From Sulfitobacter sp. DSM 110093 (lineage in GTDB: Bacteria > Pseudomonadota > Alphaproteobacteria > Rhodobacterales > Rhodobacteraceae), in the NCBI RefSeq assembly GCF_022788715.1, contig NZ_CP085167.1, positions 1,981,001 through 2,045,000 of the forward strand: a stretch of 64,000 nucleotides of DNA. The letters run 5' to 3'. This document shows positions 49,865 through 59,024 of this stretch, in pieces (positions within the stretch are counted from its first letter, which is position 1; the number at the start of each line of letters is the position of its first letter). A model generated the notes under the pieces. The model saw nothing but the letters and a program-made list of their open reading frames with translations. It did no database searches and had not been told where the DNA came from. The translations under genes were made by a program, and so were the position numbers.

Positions 49865-52425
49865 GACAGCCACCCCGGTGCGAGGCCCAAGATCGCGGCG
49901 GTCACCATCACTTTTACGGCCATGAAATGCCAATAGAGCGTGACATTGCGCAGATCGGCATCATAGCGCGGGGTCAGCTTGCCAAAGACGCTCGCGGCCA
50001 AGCAATAGCCCTGCATCAACACACCCACGCTTAGATGCACCACCAACCAGACCATCAGCGCCCAAAGGATCGCGGGGTAAACATGGGAGGTCGGGTCCAA
50101 ATCACGCACGGCGACCCAAGCGGCGACGCATGCCACAGCCGCAGCCAATGGTGCCAAGACCAGCGCGGCGCGGGCCAGTCCCAGCCTTCCGCGTATATTC
50201 GCCTCTCTCGCAGCGAGCGTCAGCGCCCAAGCCGTCACGCCCGTCAGCGCAGCCACAGCGACCCAATGGCCCAGAGGATGCATCGCCCCGTCGGGCGGGA
50301 AATCAGACCGGGCGGTCCAGTAGAAAAAGAACCCGAAAACCACACTGGCAAAGGCCGTGGCATCACCCAACATGGTGATCCACATGGCCCACCAACCGAC
50401 GGAATCCGGCCCTGAGGCATATGTCGGCAGGCGCAGGCCCAGCCCCGCATCGCGCATCTCTTCCTTCGGAGGACGTGCGGTGGTGGTCCAGAGCCAATAC
50501 ATGATGCAGACGATGGCAAAGGCCCCGCAGATGATGGCAGGTGTGTAGATGTGAAAGGTGGGAAAGATGAACGCCCCGCCGGTGAAAATCGCGGCGAGGA
50601 TGGTGATCCATGCAGGCCCCGTGACACGCTGCACATGCACAGGCTTGGCGTCGATCACGCTGGTCACGATGGTCTCGCGCTGGTGCTCTGGCGCGTCGGG
50701 CAGATAATAACGGCCTGCGTCCATCCGTTCGACCAGTTGCGGTTGATCCCACAGCGGATAGCGCGAGGTGATATGTGGGACAGAGCGCACGCCCCACGCC
50801 TCCTCTGGCACCTCATGGGAGAACTCAAGCGTGCCCGCACCCCAAGGGTTTCGCGGGATCTGACCTTGGGCCTTTTTCGGGCGCAGCAGATCATAGAGGA
50901 ACACGGCAAAGCCCGCCGCAATGATGAAAGCCCCCAATGTCGAGATCAGGTTCAGCCAGCCCCAGCCGGAACTTTCGGGGTACGTAAACACCCGGCGCGG
51001 CATGCCCATCAACCCGGTCAGGTGCATCGGCAGAAAGGTGATGTTGAAGCCCGAGAAGATCAGCCAGAAGGCCCAGAGACCCAAGCGTTCGCTCAGCAAT
51101 TTTTTGGCCATGAAGGGATAGAAATAATAGACCCCCGCGATCACCGGGAAAACCATGCCGCCGAAAAGCGTGTAATGCAGATGCGCCACGATGAAGTAGG
51201 TATCATGCACCTGCCAGTTGAACGGCACGATGGCCAGCATGACCCCCGTTAGACCGCCCGCGACGAAGATCGCCAAGGCCCCCGCGATCCAGAGCATCGG
51301 CAACGTCAGCTTCACCCGCCCCACCATCAGCGTGGCGACAAAGGCGAAGATTTGGATGCCCGTGGGTATCACGACCGCCTCAGACGCCGCTGAAAAGAAT
51401 CCTAGTGAAATCTGCGGCAACCCGGTGGTGAACATGTGGTGCACCCAGAGCCCGAAGCTGAGGAACCCTGTGCCAACGGCGCTCAACACGATCCACGAAT
51501 AGCCCACGATGGGCCGCTGCGCGACGGTGGGCACGATCATCGCGGCGATGGCGATGGAGGGTAGGAAGACGATATAGACCTCCGGATGCCCGAAGATCCA
51601 AAACAGATGCTGCCATAAGATCGGATCGCCCCCGCGCGTGGGGTCAAAGAACGGCCAGTCAAAAGACCGCTCCAACTCGAAGAGGAAATCCCCGGCGATA
51701 AGCGGCGGGAAGGCGAACAGGATCATGCCCCCCACAACCAACACATACCACGCATAGAGCGGCATGATGTTGACCCGCATCCCCGGCGGACGGCATTTCA
51801 GCGCGCCGACGATCAACTCAACGGCCGCCGCGATGGAGGCGACCTCGATGAAGCTCAGCCCCAAAAGCCAGACATCGGGGCCGATCCCCTCTTCTTTGGT
51901 GGCCAGCGGCGGGTACATGAACCAGCCTGCCTTGGGTCCGGAATCGAACAGAAGCGAGCCCAGCACAAAGCAGCCACCGATCAGAAAGCACCAATACCCG
52001 TAAGCAGATAGCCGGGGAAACGGCATGTCCCGAGCGCCGAGGAAGGCGGGCAGCAGCAGGATCGAGATTGCCTCAAACATCGGCACGGCAAAGAGAAACA
52101 TCATCGCCGAGCCGTGCATGGTGAAGAACTGGTTGAACCGGTCCGCGTCCAAAAATGTCATGTCTGGAAAGGCCAGCTGCACCCGCATCAATAGCGCCAG
52201 CACCCCTGCAATCAGCATAAAGGCCAGCGCCGTCAGCGCATACCATTTGCCCACTTCAGAGTTATTGACGGCGGTGACATAGCGCCAACCTTGCGGCGTC
52301 TTCCACGCCGCGCGCACCTCTGCCGCGCCGCGCTGTTGCTCGGCTTCTGATACCGGCTTGGAAAGCGCCTCTTCGCTTGGTGGGTACGGGCCTTCGGCCA
52401 CAGGGAGCGATGCGGTCTTTGTCAT
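49861..52425 (-). CDS. coxAC: Cytochrome c oxidase subunit I+III fusion
   Basis: 854 residues: a subunit I catalytic part (~1-560) fused to a subunit III part (~600-850). Subunit I has MHGSAMMFLFAVPMFEA (heme a ligand), WIFGHPEVYIVFLP (Cu_B His cross-linked to Tyr), LWVHHMFTTGL and HDTYFIVAHLHYTLFGG (heme ligands). The C-terminal part has WWAMWITMLGDATAFASVVFGFFFYW as in CoxC. Expected to pump protons at the cytoplasmic membrane. It starts four bases within the end of coxB and is followed by coupled genes. Confidence 0.95.
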   Translation of the reverse strand: MTKTASLPVAEGPYPPSEEALSKPVSEAEQQRGAAEVRAAWKTPQGWRYVTAVNNSEVGKWYALTALAFMLIAGVLALLMRVQLAFPDMTFLDADRFNQFFTMHGSAMMFLFAVPMFEAISILLLPAFLGARDMPFPRLSAYGYWCFLIGGCFVLGSLLFDSGPKAGWFMYPPLATKEEGIGPDVWLLGLSFIEVASIAAAVELIVGALKCRPPGMRVNIMPLYAWYVLVVGGMILFAFPPLIAGDFLFELERSFDWPFFDPTRGGDPILWQHLFWIFGHPEVYIVFLPSIAIAAMIVPTVAQRPIVGYSWIVLSAVGTGFLSFGLWVHHMFTTGLPQISLGFFSAASEAVVIPTGIQIFAFVATLMVGRVKLTLPMLWIAGALAIFVAGGLTGVMLAIVPFNWQVHDTYFIVAHLHYTLFGGMVFPVIAGVYYFYPFMAKKLLSERLGLWAFWLIFSGFNITFLPMHLTGLMGMPRRVFTYPESSGWGWLNLISTLGAFIIAAGFAVFLYDLLRPKKAQGQIPRNPWGAGTLEFSHEVPEEAWGVRSVPHITSRYPLWDQPQLVERMDAGRYYLPDAPEHQRETIVTSVIDAKPVHVQRVTGPAWITILAAIFTGGAFIFPTFHIYTPAIICGAFAIVCIMYWLWTTTARPPKEEMRDAGLGLRLPTYASGPDSVGWWAMWITMLGDATAFASVVFGFFFYWTARSDFPPDGAMHPLGHWVAVAALTGVTAWALTLAAREANIRGRLGLARAALVLAPLAAAVACVAAWVAVRDLDPTSHVYPAILWALMVWLVVHLSVGVLMQGYCLAASVFGKLTPRYDADLRNVTLYWHFMAVKVMVTAAILGLAPGWLS

Positions 52426-53393
52426 GTCAGCCCCTTCAGATAAGCGGCCAGTGCGTCCAAGTCTTCGGGGGCAAGATGGTCATAGCTTGGCATGGCGACC
52501 TCGGGTTTCAGGCTTTCGGTATGGGCGATGAACCGGGCAAAATCTTCTTCGCTGCCGTTCAGAATGCCCGCACCGATGCTTTTCCGGCTGCCGACATGGG
52601 TCAGATCCGGCCCCACCTGCCCCACCGCCTGCGTGCCGCGCACGCTATGGCAAGCGCCGCAGCCCTCGCGGGCAAAGACCTGCGCCCCACGAACAGCCTC
52701 TCCGCTGGCGGGCGCGGTGGCTGCCACGGCCTCAGCCGTCAACCATTCGGCAAAGTCTTCGGGCGTCATCACCACCGTTTCAAACGCCATCAACGCATGT
52801 GACGCACCGCAGAATTCAGCGCATTGCCCACGGTAAACGCCCGGCTCTTCGGGCAGGAACGACAGATACGTCTCGCGCCCCGGGATCATATCGACCTTCC
52901 CGCCAAGGGCGGGCACCCAGAAGGCATGAATCACCTTATGCGCGTTCAGCACCAAGCCGGTGCGCCGCCCCGTAGGCAGCCGCAATTCATTGGCCGAGGT
53001 TACGCGGCTGCCATCGGGCAATTCATAATCCACGCGCCACCACCATTGTTCAGCCGTGATATGGACCTTGAGACCCGGATCGGCCTCGCGCTGCGGTTTC
53101 ATCATCGGCAGGCTATAGGTCAAAAGCGCCCCCAGCAGGATGACCGGAAAGATCACCCCGCCGCCGACGATCAGCGCCTCACCCCAGCGGCGCGGCATTT
53201 CGCGCGGCTCGACCCTTGTGACATAAACAAAAATCGCCGCCAGCAGCAGCCAAAGTACAACCGCGCCGCCGAACATTAGCCAGATCAACGACAGCACGTC
53301 CTGCGCATCGCGCCCGGCCGGGTTCAGCACCGATTGCCGCCCTTCGCAGGCAGATAGCGCCATCAGGCTCAGGCAGATCAGCATCAGGCGCAT
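52422..53393 (-). CDS. coxB: Cytochrome c oxidase subunit II with fused cytochrome c domain
   Basis: 323 residues: a lipobox-type signal (MLICLSLMALSAC), two membrane helices (~38-60 and 75-95), a cupredoxin domain with the Cu_A site in PGVYRGQCAEFCGASHALM and EQWWWRVDYE, then a C-terminal cytochrome c domain with CGACH and MPSYDHLAPEDLDALAAYLK. That makes this a caa3-type oxidase. It is first of the five-gene coupled operon. Confidence 0.95.
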   Translation of the reverse strand: MRLMLICLSLMALSACEGRQSVLNPAGRDAQDVLSLIWLMFGGAVVLWLLLAAIFVYVTRVEPREMPRRWGEALIVGGGVIFPVILLGALLTYSLPMMKPQREADPGLKVHITAEQWWWRVDYELPDGSRVTSANELRLPTGRRTGLVLNAHKVIHAFWVPALGGKVDMIPGRETYLSFLPEEPGVYRGQCAEFCGASHALMAFETVVMTPEDFAEWLTAEAVAATAPASGEAVRGAQVFAREGCGACHSVRGTQAVGQVGPDLTHVGSRKSIGAGILNGSEEDFARFIAHTESLKPEVAMPSYDHLAPEDLDALAAYLKGLT

Positions 53394-53522
53394 GGTGTTG
53401 GCTCCGTCATTCCGCTGGCATATTGGTCAAGGTTTCGCGTCAGAGTGGCACAGGCCGCCCCGTGGGAACAGGGCCGCCCTGTGCGAATTTGACCCTCAAA
53501 GGACGGCTGCCAGCCCACCCGT

Positions 53523-54677
53523 TCATTGACCGAGCGCTTGGCCCAGATCGGCGCGAAGGTCACCGACATCCTCAATCCCGACCGACAGTCGCAACAGTCC
53601 TTCGGGGATCCCGGTGTGGGGCTCGATGGTGTGGCGATGCTCAACAAGACTTTCCACGCCGCCAAGCGAAGTCGCCCGGTGGAAAAGCTGCAACCGCCCT
53701 GCGGCTTTCAGAGCCGCCTCCGCCCCGCCCTTGACGACAAAGGACAACAACCCGCCATAGCCTCCGCTCATCTGCTGCGCAGCAAGGGCGTGGCCGGGAT
53801 GGTCTGGCAGACCGGGGTACATCACCTGTTCCACCTGCGGATGATCCGCCAGAAACTCGGCCAAGTTCATGGCATTGCGGGACATTTCGCGCATTCTGAG
53901 CGGCAAGGTGCGCATGCCGCGCGCCAGCAACCACGCCTCCATCGGGCCGATCACGGCACCTGCCTCATTCCGGTCATCGCGGATCATCTGCCAGCGCGGT
54001 GCGCCCACGTCATTGGTGGCCAAAGACCCGGCCAAAACGTCGGAATGGCCGTTGATCCCTTTGGTTGCCGAATGCATGACAATATCCGCGCCATGCTCCA
54101 GCGGATGGCTCAGCACGGGCGACGCCGCCGTGCTGTCGACGACCAGTGTCGCGCCCACCTCATGCGCGGCGGCGGCGGCGCCCGCGATATCGGTGATGCG
54201 CAGCCAGGGGTTTGAGGGGGTCTCGATCAGACAAAGGTCAGGCTTTTCGGCACGGCAGAGCGTGTTAAAGGCATCCAGATCAGAGGCGTCGACCTCATGC
54301 AGCGAAATCTGACGCCGGTTGCAGAAATCACGGATCCATTTCGTCGTGCCCCAGTAAATCTGGCTCTGCACCACCACACGCGCGCCATTCGGCACGGTGC
54401 GAAAGACCGCTGCGATTGCTGCCATGCCCGAGGGGAAGATCAACGTCTCTTCGGCCCCTTCGAGCGCATTCAGGATACGCTCCGCCACGCGGGTATTTTC
54501 GTTATGCGAACGCAGATAGACGTTATCGGGGTTTACCAGCGCGTAATTCTCATCGCGCAGATAGGTGGTGGCGAATTGCACGGGCGGCACGACCCCGCCC
54601 GACGCAGGATCAATGGCCCCGGCGGCTTGGGCCGCGATGGTGGCAGGGTGCAGATTTGGTTTGGGGGGCTGGGCCAA
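53523..54677 (-). CDS. Cys/Met-metabolism PLP enzyme (cystathionine gamma-synthase/lyase family)
   Basis: 384-residue PLP-dependent transsulfuration-type enzyme. The family features are NTRVAERILNALEGAEETLIFPSGMAAI, the PLP Lys in VMHSATKGINGHSDVLAG, and SLGGVESLVEHRH near the C-terminus. Reaction (beta- or gamma-lyase, or synthase) cannot be chosen from motifs alone. It starts at a TTG at 54677 following GGAG with seven-base spacing. A GTATAC palindrome lies 31-41 bases upstream and may be an operator. Confidence 0.88.
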   Translation of the reverse strand: MAQPPKPNLHPATIAAQAAGAIDPASGGVVPPVQFATTYLRDENYALVNPDNVYLRSHNENTRVAERILNALEGAEETLIFPSGMAAIAAVFRTVPNGARVVVQSQIYWGTTKWIRDFCNRRQISLHEVDASDLDAFNTLCRAEKPDLCLIETPSNPWLRITDIAGAAAAAHEVGATLVVDSTAASPVLSHPLEHGADIVMHSATKGINGHSDVLAGSLATNDVGAPRWQMIRDDRNEAGAVIGPMEAWLLARGMRTLPLRMREMSRNAMNLAEFLADHPQVEQVMYPGLPDHPGHALAAQQMSGGYGGLLSFVVKGGAEAALKAAGRLQLFHRATSLGGVESLVEHRHTIEPHTGIPEGLLRLSVGIEDVGDLRADLGQALGQ

Positions 54678-54707
54678 GGTTGTTCTCCGACAGGTGTTTT
54701 AAACGAG

Positions 54708-54718
54708 TGGTATACAAA
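54708..54718. promoter_or_regulatory. TGGTATACAAA, possible GntR-type operator
   Basis: Contains the palindrome GTATAC. The same 11 bases occur at 59881-59891 ahead of acnA. GntR/FCD regulators commonly bind TGGTATACCA-like sites. Two copies in 64 kb could be chance. It lies between the diverging PLP-enzyme and hydrolase-OsmC genes. Confidence 0.3.
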
Positions 54719-54846
54719 GCAACAAGCCGGAGCAAATGCGATCACGCGCAATGCTTTCGCGTCACGCTTGGGTGAGCGGATGGCCGCAGCCCTTGATCCG
54801 ACGGTAGAAAACGTCACCTTTGACGCAACCCAATCAGGAGCGCCCT

Positions 54847-56058
54847 ATGGCCACCGAACGCATCACATTCCCCGGCCCGGGTGGCACGGAACTGGCCGCA
54901 CGGCTGGACATGCCCGACGGGCCGCATCTGGCAACCGCGCTTTTTGCGCATTGTTTTACCTGCGGCAAAGACATCCCCGCCGCGCGGCGCATCGCCGGGC
55001 GTCTGGCGGCGATGGGCATTGCCGTGCTGCGCTTTGATTTCACCGGGTTGGGCCATTCGGGCGGCGAGTTTGAGAACACATCGTTTTCGTCGAATGTTGA
55101 TGATCTGATCGCCGCTTGTAGCTATCTTTCCAGCCGTGACATGGCCCCTGCACTGCTGATTGGTCATTCGCTGGGCGGGGCGGCGGTGCTGAAAGCGGCA
55201 GCGCAACTGGCGCATGTCAAAGCGGTCGCCACGCTCGGCGCGCCCTTCGATCCGGCCCATGTCACCCATAATTTCGCCGAGAGCCTGCCTGAGATTTCTG
55301 CCAGGGGCAGCGCTGAGGTCAACCTTGGCGGGCGGCCGTTCACCATCAGTCAGGGCTTTATCGACGTTGTGCAGGGCGCCTCCCTCGCCCCCGATATCGC
55401 CAAGCTGAAAGCCGCGCTGCTGGTGCTCCACGCCCCGCGCGATGAGATTGTGAGCATCGACAACGCGGGCCAGATTTTTCTGGCCGCGAAACATCCCAAA
55501 AGCTTTGTCACCTTAGACGATGCCGATCACCTCATCACCCGCGCGGGCGATGCCGAATATGCGGCAGAGATCATCGCCACATGGGCGGATCGCTATATGA
55601 CACTGAAATCCCCCGCCCCGCCCCCCGGTGCGCCGGAGGGGATCGTGCGCGTGACCGAAGCCGACGCCGATGGATTCTTGCAAGACGTGAACGCAGGCGC
55701 GCACCACCACGCGCTGGCGGATGAACCGCTGGCCTATGGCGGCACCAATCGCGGCATGTCGCCCTATGGGTTTTTGTCCGCAGGCTTGGGCGCTTGCACT
55801 TCGATGACGATCCGCATGTATGCCCGGCGCAAGGGCTGGCCGCTGACGGGTGTCAGCGTCGATGTTTGCCACGACAAGGTTCATGCGCAGGATGCGGGCA
55901 CCGGTGCTGCGGAGAAGATCGACACGTGGCGGCGGCGTATCCGGTTAGAGGGGGATTTGAGTGAGGAACAGCGCCAGCGGTTGTTGGAGATCGCGGATAA
56001 ATGCCCAGTGCATCGGACGTTGGAGCGGAGTTCGAAGGTAGTGACCGAACTGCTTTAG
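54847..56058 (+). CDS. Alpha/beta hydrolase fused to OsmC-like domain
   Basis: 403 residues. Residues ~1-250 form an alpha/beta hydrolase: LFAHCFTCGKDIPAAR, IGHSLGGAAVLKAA with the nucleophile Ser, ending HAPRDEIVSI and DADHLI with the likely His. Residues ~265-400 match OsmC/YhfA peroxidases: DVNAGAHHHALADEPLAYGGTN, LGACTSMTIRMYARRKGWPL with the reactive Cys, and DKCPVHRTLE. The ATG at 54847 has AGGAG six bases upstream. The fusion may link ester or acyl hydrolysis with hydroperoxide reduction. Its in vivo substrate is unknown. Confidence 0.92.
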   Translation: MATERITFPGPGGTELAARLDMPDGPHLATALFAHCFTCGKDIPAARRIAGRLAAMGIAVLRFDFTGLGHSGGEFENTSFSSNVDDLIAACSYLSSRDMAPALLIGHSLGGAAVLKAAAQLAHVKAVATLGAPFDPAHVTHNFAESLPEISARGSAEVNLGGRPFTISQGFIDVVQGASLAPDIAKLKAALLVLHAPRDEIVSIDNAGQIFLAAKHPKSFVTLDDADHLITRAGDAEYAAEIIATWADRYMTLKSPAPPPGAPEGIVRVTEADADGFLQDVNAGAHHHALADEPLAYGGTNRGMSPYGFLSAGLGACTSMTIRMYARRKGWPLTGVSVDVCHDKVHAQDAGTGAAEKIDTWRRRIRLEGDLSEEQRQRLLEIADKCPVHRTLERSSKVVTELL

Positions 56059-56104
56059 CTACAACATGTTTACCATCCCGGCCCGGAATCAAGCCGCAGG
56101 CGCC

Positions 56105-56286
56105 GGGCCATCGTCTGCCCGCCCGTCACGCCAAAGGCGTGTCAAAATCGGGCGGGCGCACCTTTGGTGCGACCGGGTAGGCGTTTTGGTGAGGCTGGGC
56201 GTAACCTCGCGAGCGCACATCATGGTTGAGCCATAAAGCGGCACCGGCTTACGTATGATCGCCGACCCGCGGGCAGGCGATGGCCC
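56105..56286. repeat. Large imperfect intergenic inverted repeat with inner hairpins
   Basis: GGGCCATCGTCTGCCC (56105-56120) can pair with GGGCAGGCGATGGCCC (56271-56286), 15 of 16 bases. Inside are CACGCC-AAA-GGCGTG (56127-56141), CGCACC-TTT-GGTGCG (56157-56172) and a GCCCGCCC/GGGCGGGC pair around the first. It fills most of the 317-base gap between the OsmC fusion and purB. Possibly a REP-like or structured RNA element; no coding frame is supported there. Confidence 0.6.
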
Positions 56287-56375
56287 TCGTCACCCTCACC
56301 ACCCCAGACTTGTCCTTAACCCCAAGTCAGTCTATGCCGCCCCTGACCCATCCCCTGTCCTAAAAAGGTGCGCGC

Positions 56376-57680
56376 ATGATCCCCCGCTACTCCCGTCCCG
56401 ATATGGTTGCCGTTTGGTCGCCGGAAACGAAATTCCGCATCTGGTTCGAGATCGAGGCCCATGCCTGCGACGCGATGGCCGATCTGGGCACCATCCCGCG
56501 CGAGAATGCCGACGCCGTGTGGAAAGCCAAAGACGTTGAATTCGACGTGGCCCGCATCGACGAGATTGAGGCCGTCACCAAACATGACGTTATCGCCTTC
56601 CTCACGCATCTGGCCGAACATGTCGGCAGCGACGAAGCGCGTTTTGTGCATCAGGGCATGACCTCCTCAGACGTGCTTGATACCTGTTTCAACGTACAAC
56701 TGACCCGCGCCGCTGATCTGCTGCTGGTCGGCATGGACAAACTCCTCGCCGCGTTGAAGAAACGCGCGCTTGAGCATAAAGACACCGTACGCGTGGGCCG
56801 CAGCCACGGCATCCACGCCGAGCCCACGACCATGGGCCTGACCTTCGCCCGCTTCTATGCCGAGATGGACCGCAACCGCGCCCGCCTTGTGGCAGCACGT
56901 GAAGAGATTGCCACCGGCGCAATCTCGGGCGCAGTCGGCACCTTCGCCAATATCGACCCGCGCGTCGAAGAGCATGTCTGTGAGAAACTGGGCCTCAACC
57001 CTGAGCCGATCTCGACCCAAGTCATCCCGCGCGACCGTCATGCGATGTTCTTTGCCACGCTCGGCGTCATTGCCAGCAGCATCGAAAACGTGGCGATTGA
57101 AATTCGCCATATGCAGCGCACCGAAGTGCTGGAAGGCGCGGAATTCTTCTCCATGGGGCAAAAAGGCTCCTCGGCCATGCCGCATAAGAAAAATCCGGTG
57201 CTAACCGAAAACCTCACCGGGCTTGCCCGTCTGGTGCGCATGGCCGTGGTTCCGGCGATGGAGAACGTGGCGCTCTGGCACGAACGCGATATCTCGCACT
57301 CTTCCGTTGAGCGTGGCATCGGGCCTGACGCGACTGTCACACTTGATTTCGCCCTGCACCGTCTGGCAGGCGTCGTCGACAAAATGCTGATCTTCCCCGA
57401 GAACATGCTGGAGAATATGAATAAATTCCCCGGCCTGGTGATGAGCCAGCGGGTGCTTCTGGCGCTGACCCAAGCGGGCGTGAGCCGCGAAGACGCCTAT
57501 TCCATGGTGCAGCGCAACGCGCTGAAAGTCTGGGAAGAACGCCTTGATTTCCGCGACTTGCTGCTGGCCGATGCCGAAGTTGTCGCGGCCTTGGGCGAAG
57601 ATGGCATCAACGAGAAATTCGACATGGGCTATCACACCAAACATGTCGACACGATCTTTAAGCGCGTCTTCGGCGCGTGA
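56376..57680 (+). CDS. purB: Adenylosuccinate lyase
   Basis: Acts twice in purine synthesis, splitting SAICAR and adenylosuccinate. The 434-residue enzyme shows the N-terminal MIPRYSRPDMVAVWSPETKF, HDVIAFLTHLAEHVG, FVHQGMTSSDVLDTC and the family signature GSSAMPHKKNPVLTENL. AAAGGTGCGCGC precedes the ATG. Isolated from other pur genes. Confidence 0.97.
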   Translation: MIPRYSRPDMVAVWSPETKFRIWFEIEAHACDAMADLGTIPRENADAVWKAKDVEFDVARIDEIEAVTKHDVIAFLTHLAEHVGSDEARFVHQGMTSSDVLDTCFNVQLTRAADLLLVGMDKLLAALKKRALEHKDTVRVGRSHGIHAEPTTMGLTFARFYAEMDRNRARLVAAREEIATGAISGAVGTFANIDPRVEEHVCEKLGLNPEPISTQVIPRDRHAMFFATLGVIASSIENVAIEIRHMQRTEVLEGAEFFSMGQKGSSAMPHKKNPVLTENLTGLARLVRMAVVPAMENVALWHERDISHSSVERGIGPDATVTLDFALHRLAGVVDKMLIFPENMLENMNKFPGLVMSQRVLLALTQAGVSREDAYSMVQRNALKVWEERLDFRDLLLADAEVVAALGEDGINEKFDMGYHTKHVDTIFKRVFGA

Positions 57681-57706
57681 TGCGTTCATCGTAATGCTTT
57701 GAGATT

Positions 57707-57735
57707 GGCGCAGACGGGTGTATCCTGTCTGCGCC
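57707..57735 (+). other. Stem-loop between purB and the small secreted protein gene
   Basis: GGCGCAGACGGG (57707-57718), loop TGTAT, then CCTGTCTGCGCC (57724-57735); twelve positions with one mismatch. No T-run follows. It may be a Rho-assisted terminator or an mRNA stabiliser ahead of the next ribosome site. Confidence 0.5.
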
Positions 57736-57754
57736 TGTCAAAGGAGCAAACGAC

Positions 57755-57913
57755 ATGAAACTCGCACTGACACTCGGCGCCCTCATGGCGCTCACGGCCC
57801 CCTCCCTCGCCCTTGCATCGGGCTGCGTCCATGACAAACAGGTCATGACCTGCGCCGAGGGGATGAAACTCGACATCAGCAGTGGCACCTGTATGCCCGA
57901 CGCGACCGCCTAA
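57755..57913 (+). CDS. Small secreted Cys-containing protein
   Basis: 52 residues: a signal peptide (MKLALTLGALMALTAPSLAL) and a short mature part with three cysteines in GCVHDKQVMTCAEG and GTCMPDAT. AAAGGAG lies eight bases before the ATG. The Cys pattern resembles small domains found after purB in related bacteria. Function unknown; probably periplasmic. Confidence 0.7.
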   Translation: MKLALTLGALMALTAPSLALASGCVHDKQVMTCAEGMKLDISSGTCMPDATA

Positions 57914-58086
57914 GGCTCTGGCCTTTTGGGCCTATTTCACGCTGTCTGATCCGGCCTTTGCTGGCCGATACCTGTGGCTTGTTGCGCGGGTCCCACCGGC
58001 TGACCCCGGCCTATGCCCCCGGCATGGCTTGTTGCGCGAGGCTGCGCAGGCTATGTCAGGAAAAGTTTAACAGCCTGTCAGAGCAC

Positions 58087-58998
58087 ATGTCGGACCAACC
58101 CAAACAAAAGAAAAAGCGCCCCTATTCCTTTGGTCGCCGCGCGCGGCACTACCTAAGCAATCTGCTGATCGTGGGAATTATTCGCACCGCTTTGGCCCTG
58201 CCTTACAAGGCGCGGCTCAGCTTTGTCGGCAGCTTGGTGCAGCATGTCTTGGCGCCGCTTGCGGGCTACCGTCGTCGCGCGCTCGACAATCTTGAGCATG
58301 TCTGGCCTGAGATGCCCCTTGCCCGTCGCAAGGAAATCGCGACGCGCTGCCTCAACAACCTCGGTCGGTCTTTCATCGAGAACTACTCGGCCGATGATTT
58401 TCCCAAACGCATGGCCAAGGCCGAACCGCGCGGCCCCGGCATGGCAGCGCTGGAAGAGGCCAACCGTACAGGCCAACCGGTGATCCTCGTGACCGGGCAT
58501 TACGGCAATTACGAAGCGGCGCGGGCGTCCCTCGTGGCGCGGGGCTATGACATCGGCGGGCTTTATCGTGAGATGAAGAACCCCTATTTTAACGCCCATT
58601 ACGTCAAAACGCTCGAAGCCTTCGGCGGGCCTGTGTTCCCGCAAGGGCGGCGCGGCACGGCAGGTTTTGTGCGGCATCTGAAACAGGGCGGTCGGCTGGT
58701 GCTGCTGTTTGACCAGCATGTCATCCGCGCGCCGATCCTAGATTTCATCGGCAAACCCGCCCGCACCGCGGTTTCTGCTGCGGAGCTGGCGTTGCGCTAT
58801 GACGCGCTGTTGATCCCCTTCTACGGCATTCGCCAAAACGACGCGGTCAGTTTCGACGTGGTGCTTGAAGCGCCTGTGCCGCATAGCGATGCAGTGACAA
58901 TGACGCAGGCGCTGAACGACAGTCTGACCGCGCAGATCACCAAAACGCCCGAACAGTGGTTTTGGGTTCACCGCCGCTGGCGCCCTCACGAAAAGTAA
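58087..58998 (+). CDS. LpxL/HtrB-type lysophospholipid acyltransferase
   Basis: 303 residues. An N-terminal basic and hydrophobic segment (HYLSNLLIVGIIRTALALP) is followed by the acyltransferase motif VTGHYGNYEAARASL (H-x4-E/D type; here H and E) and PVFPQGRRGTAGFVRHL, QVWFD-like LLFDQHV, and PEQWFWVHRRWRP at the end, all as in late lipid A acyltransferases. ATG 58087 is used; the frame is open upstream but with no support. It probably acylates lipid A or another envelope lipid. Confidence 0.88.
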   Translation: MSDQPKQKKKRPYSFGRRARHYLSNLLIVGIIRTALALPYKARLSFVGSLVQHVLAPLAGYRRRALDNLEHVWPEMPLARRKEIATRCLNNLGRSFIENYSADDFPKRMAKAEPRGPGMAALEEANRTGQPVILVTGHYGNYEAARASLVARGYDIGGLYREMKNPYFNAHYVKTLEAFGGPVFPQGRRGTAGFVRHLKQGGRLVLLFDQHVIRAPILDFIGKPARTAVSAAELALRYDALLIPFYGIRQNDAVSFDVVLEAPVPHSDAVTMTQALNDSLTAQITKTPEQWFWVHRRWRPHEK

Positions 58999-59024
58999 CG
59001 CAAAAACCGATCCGCGCTGCGGCC

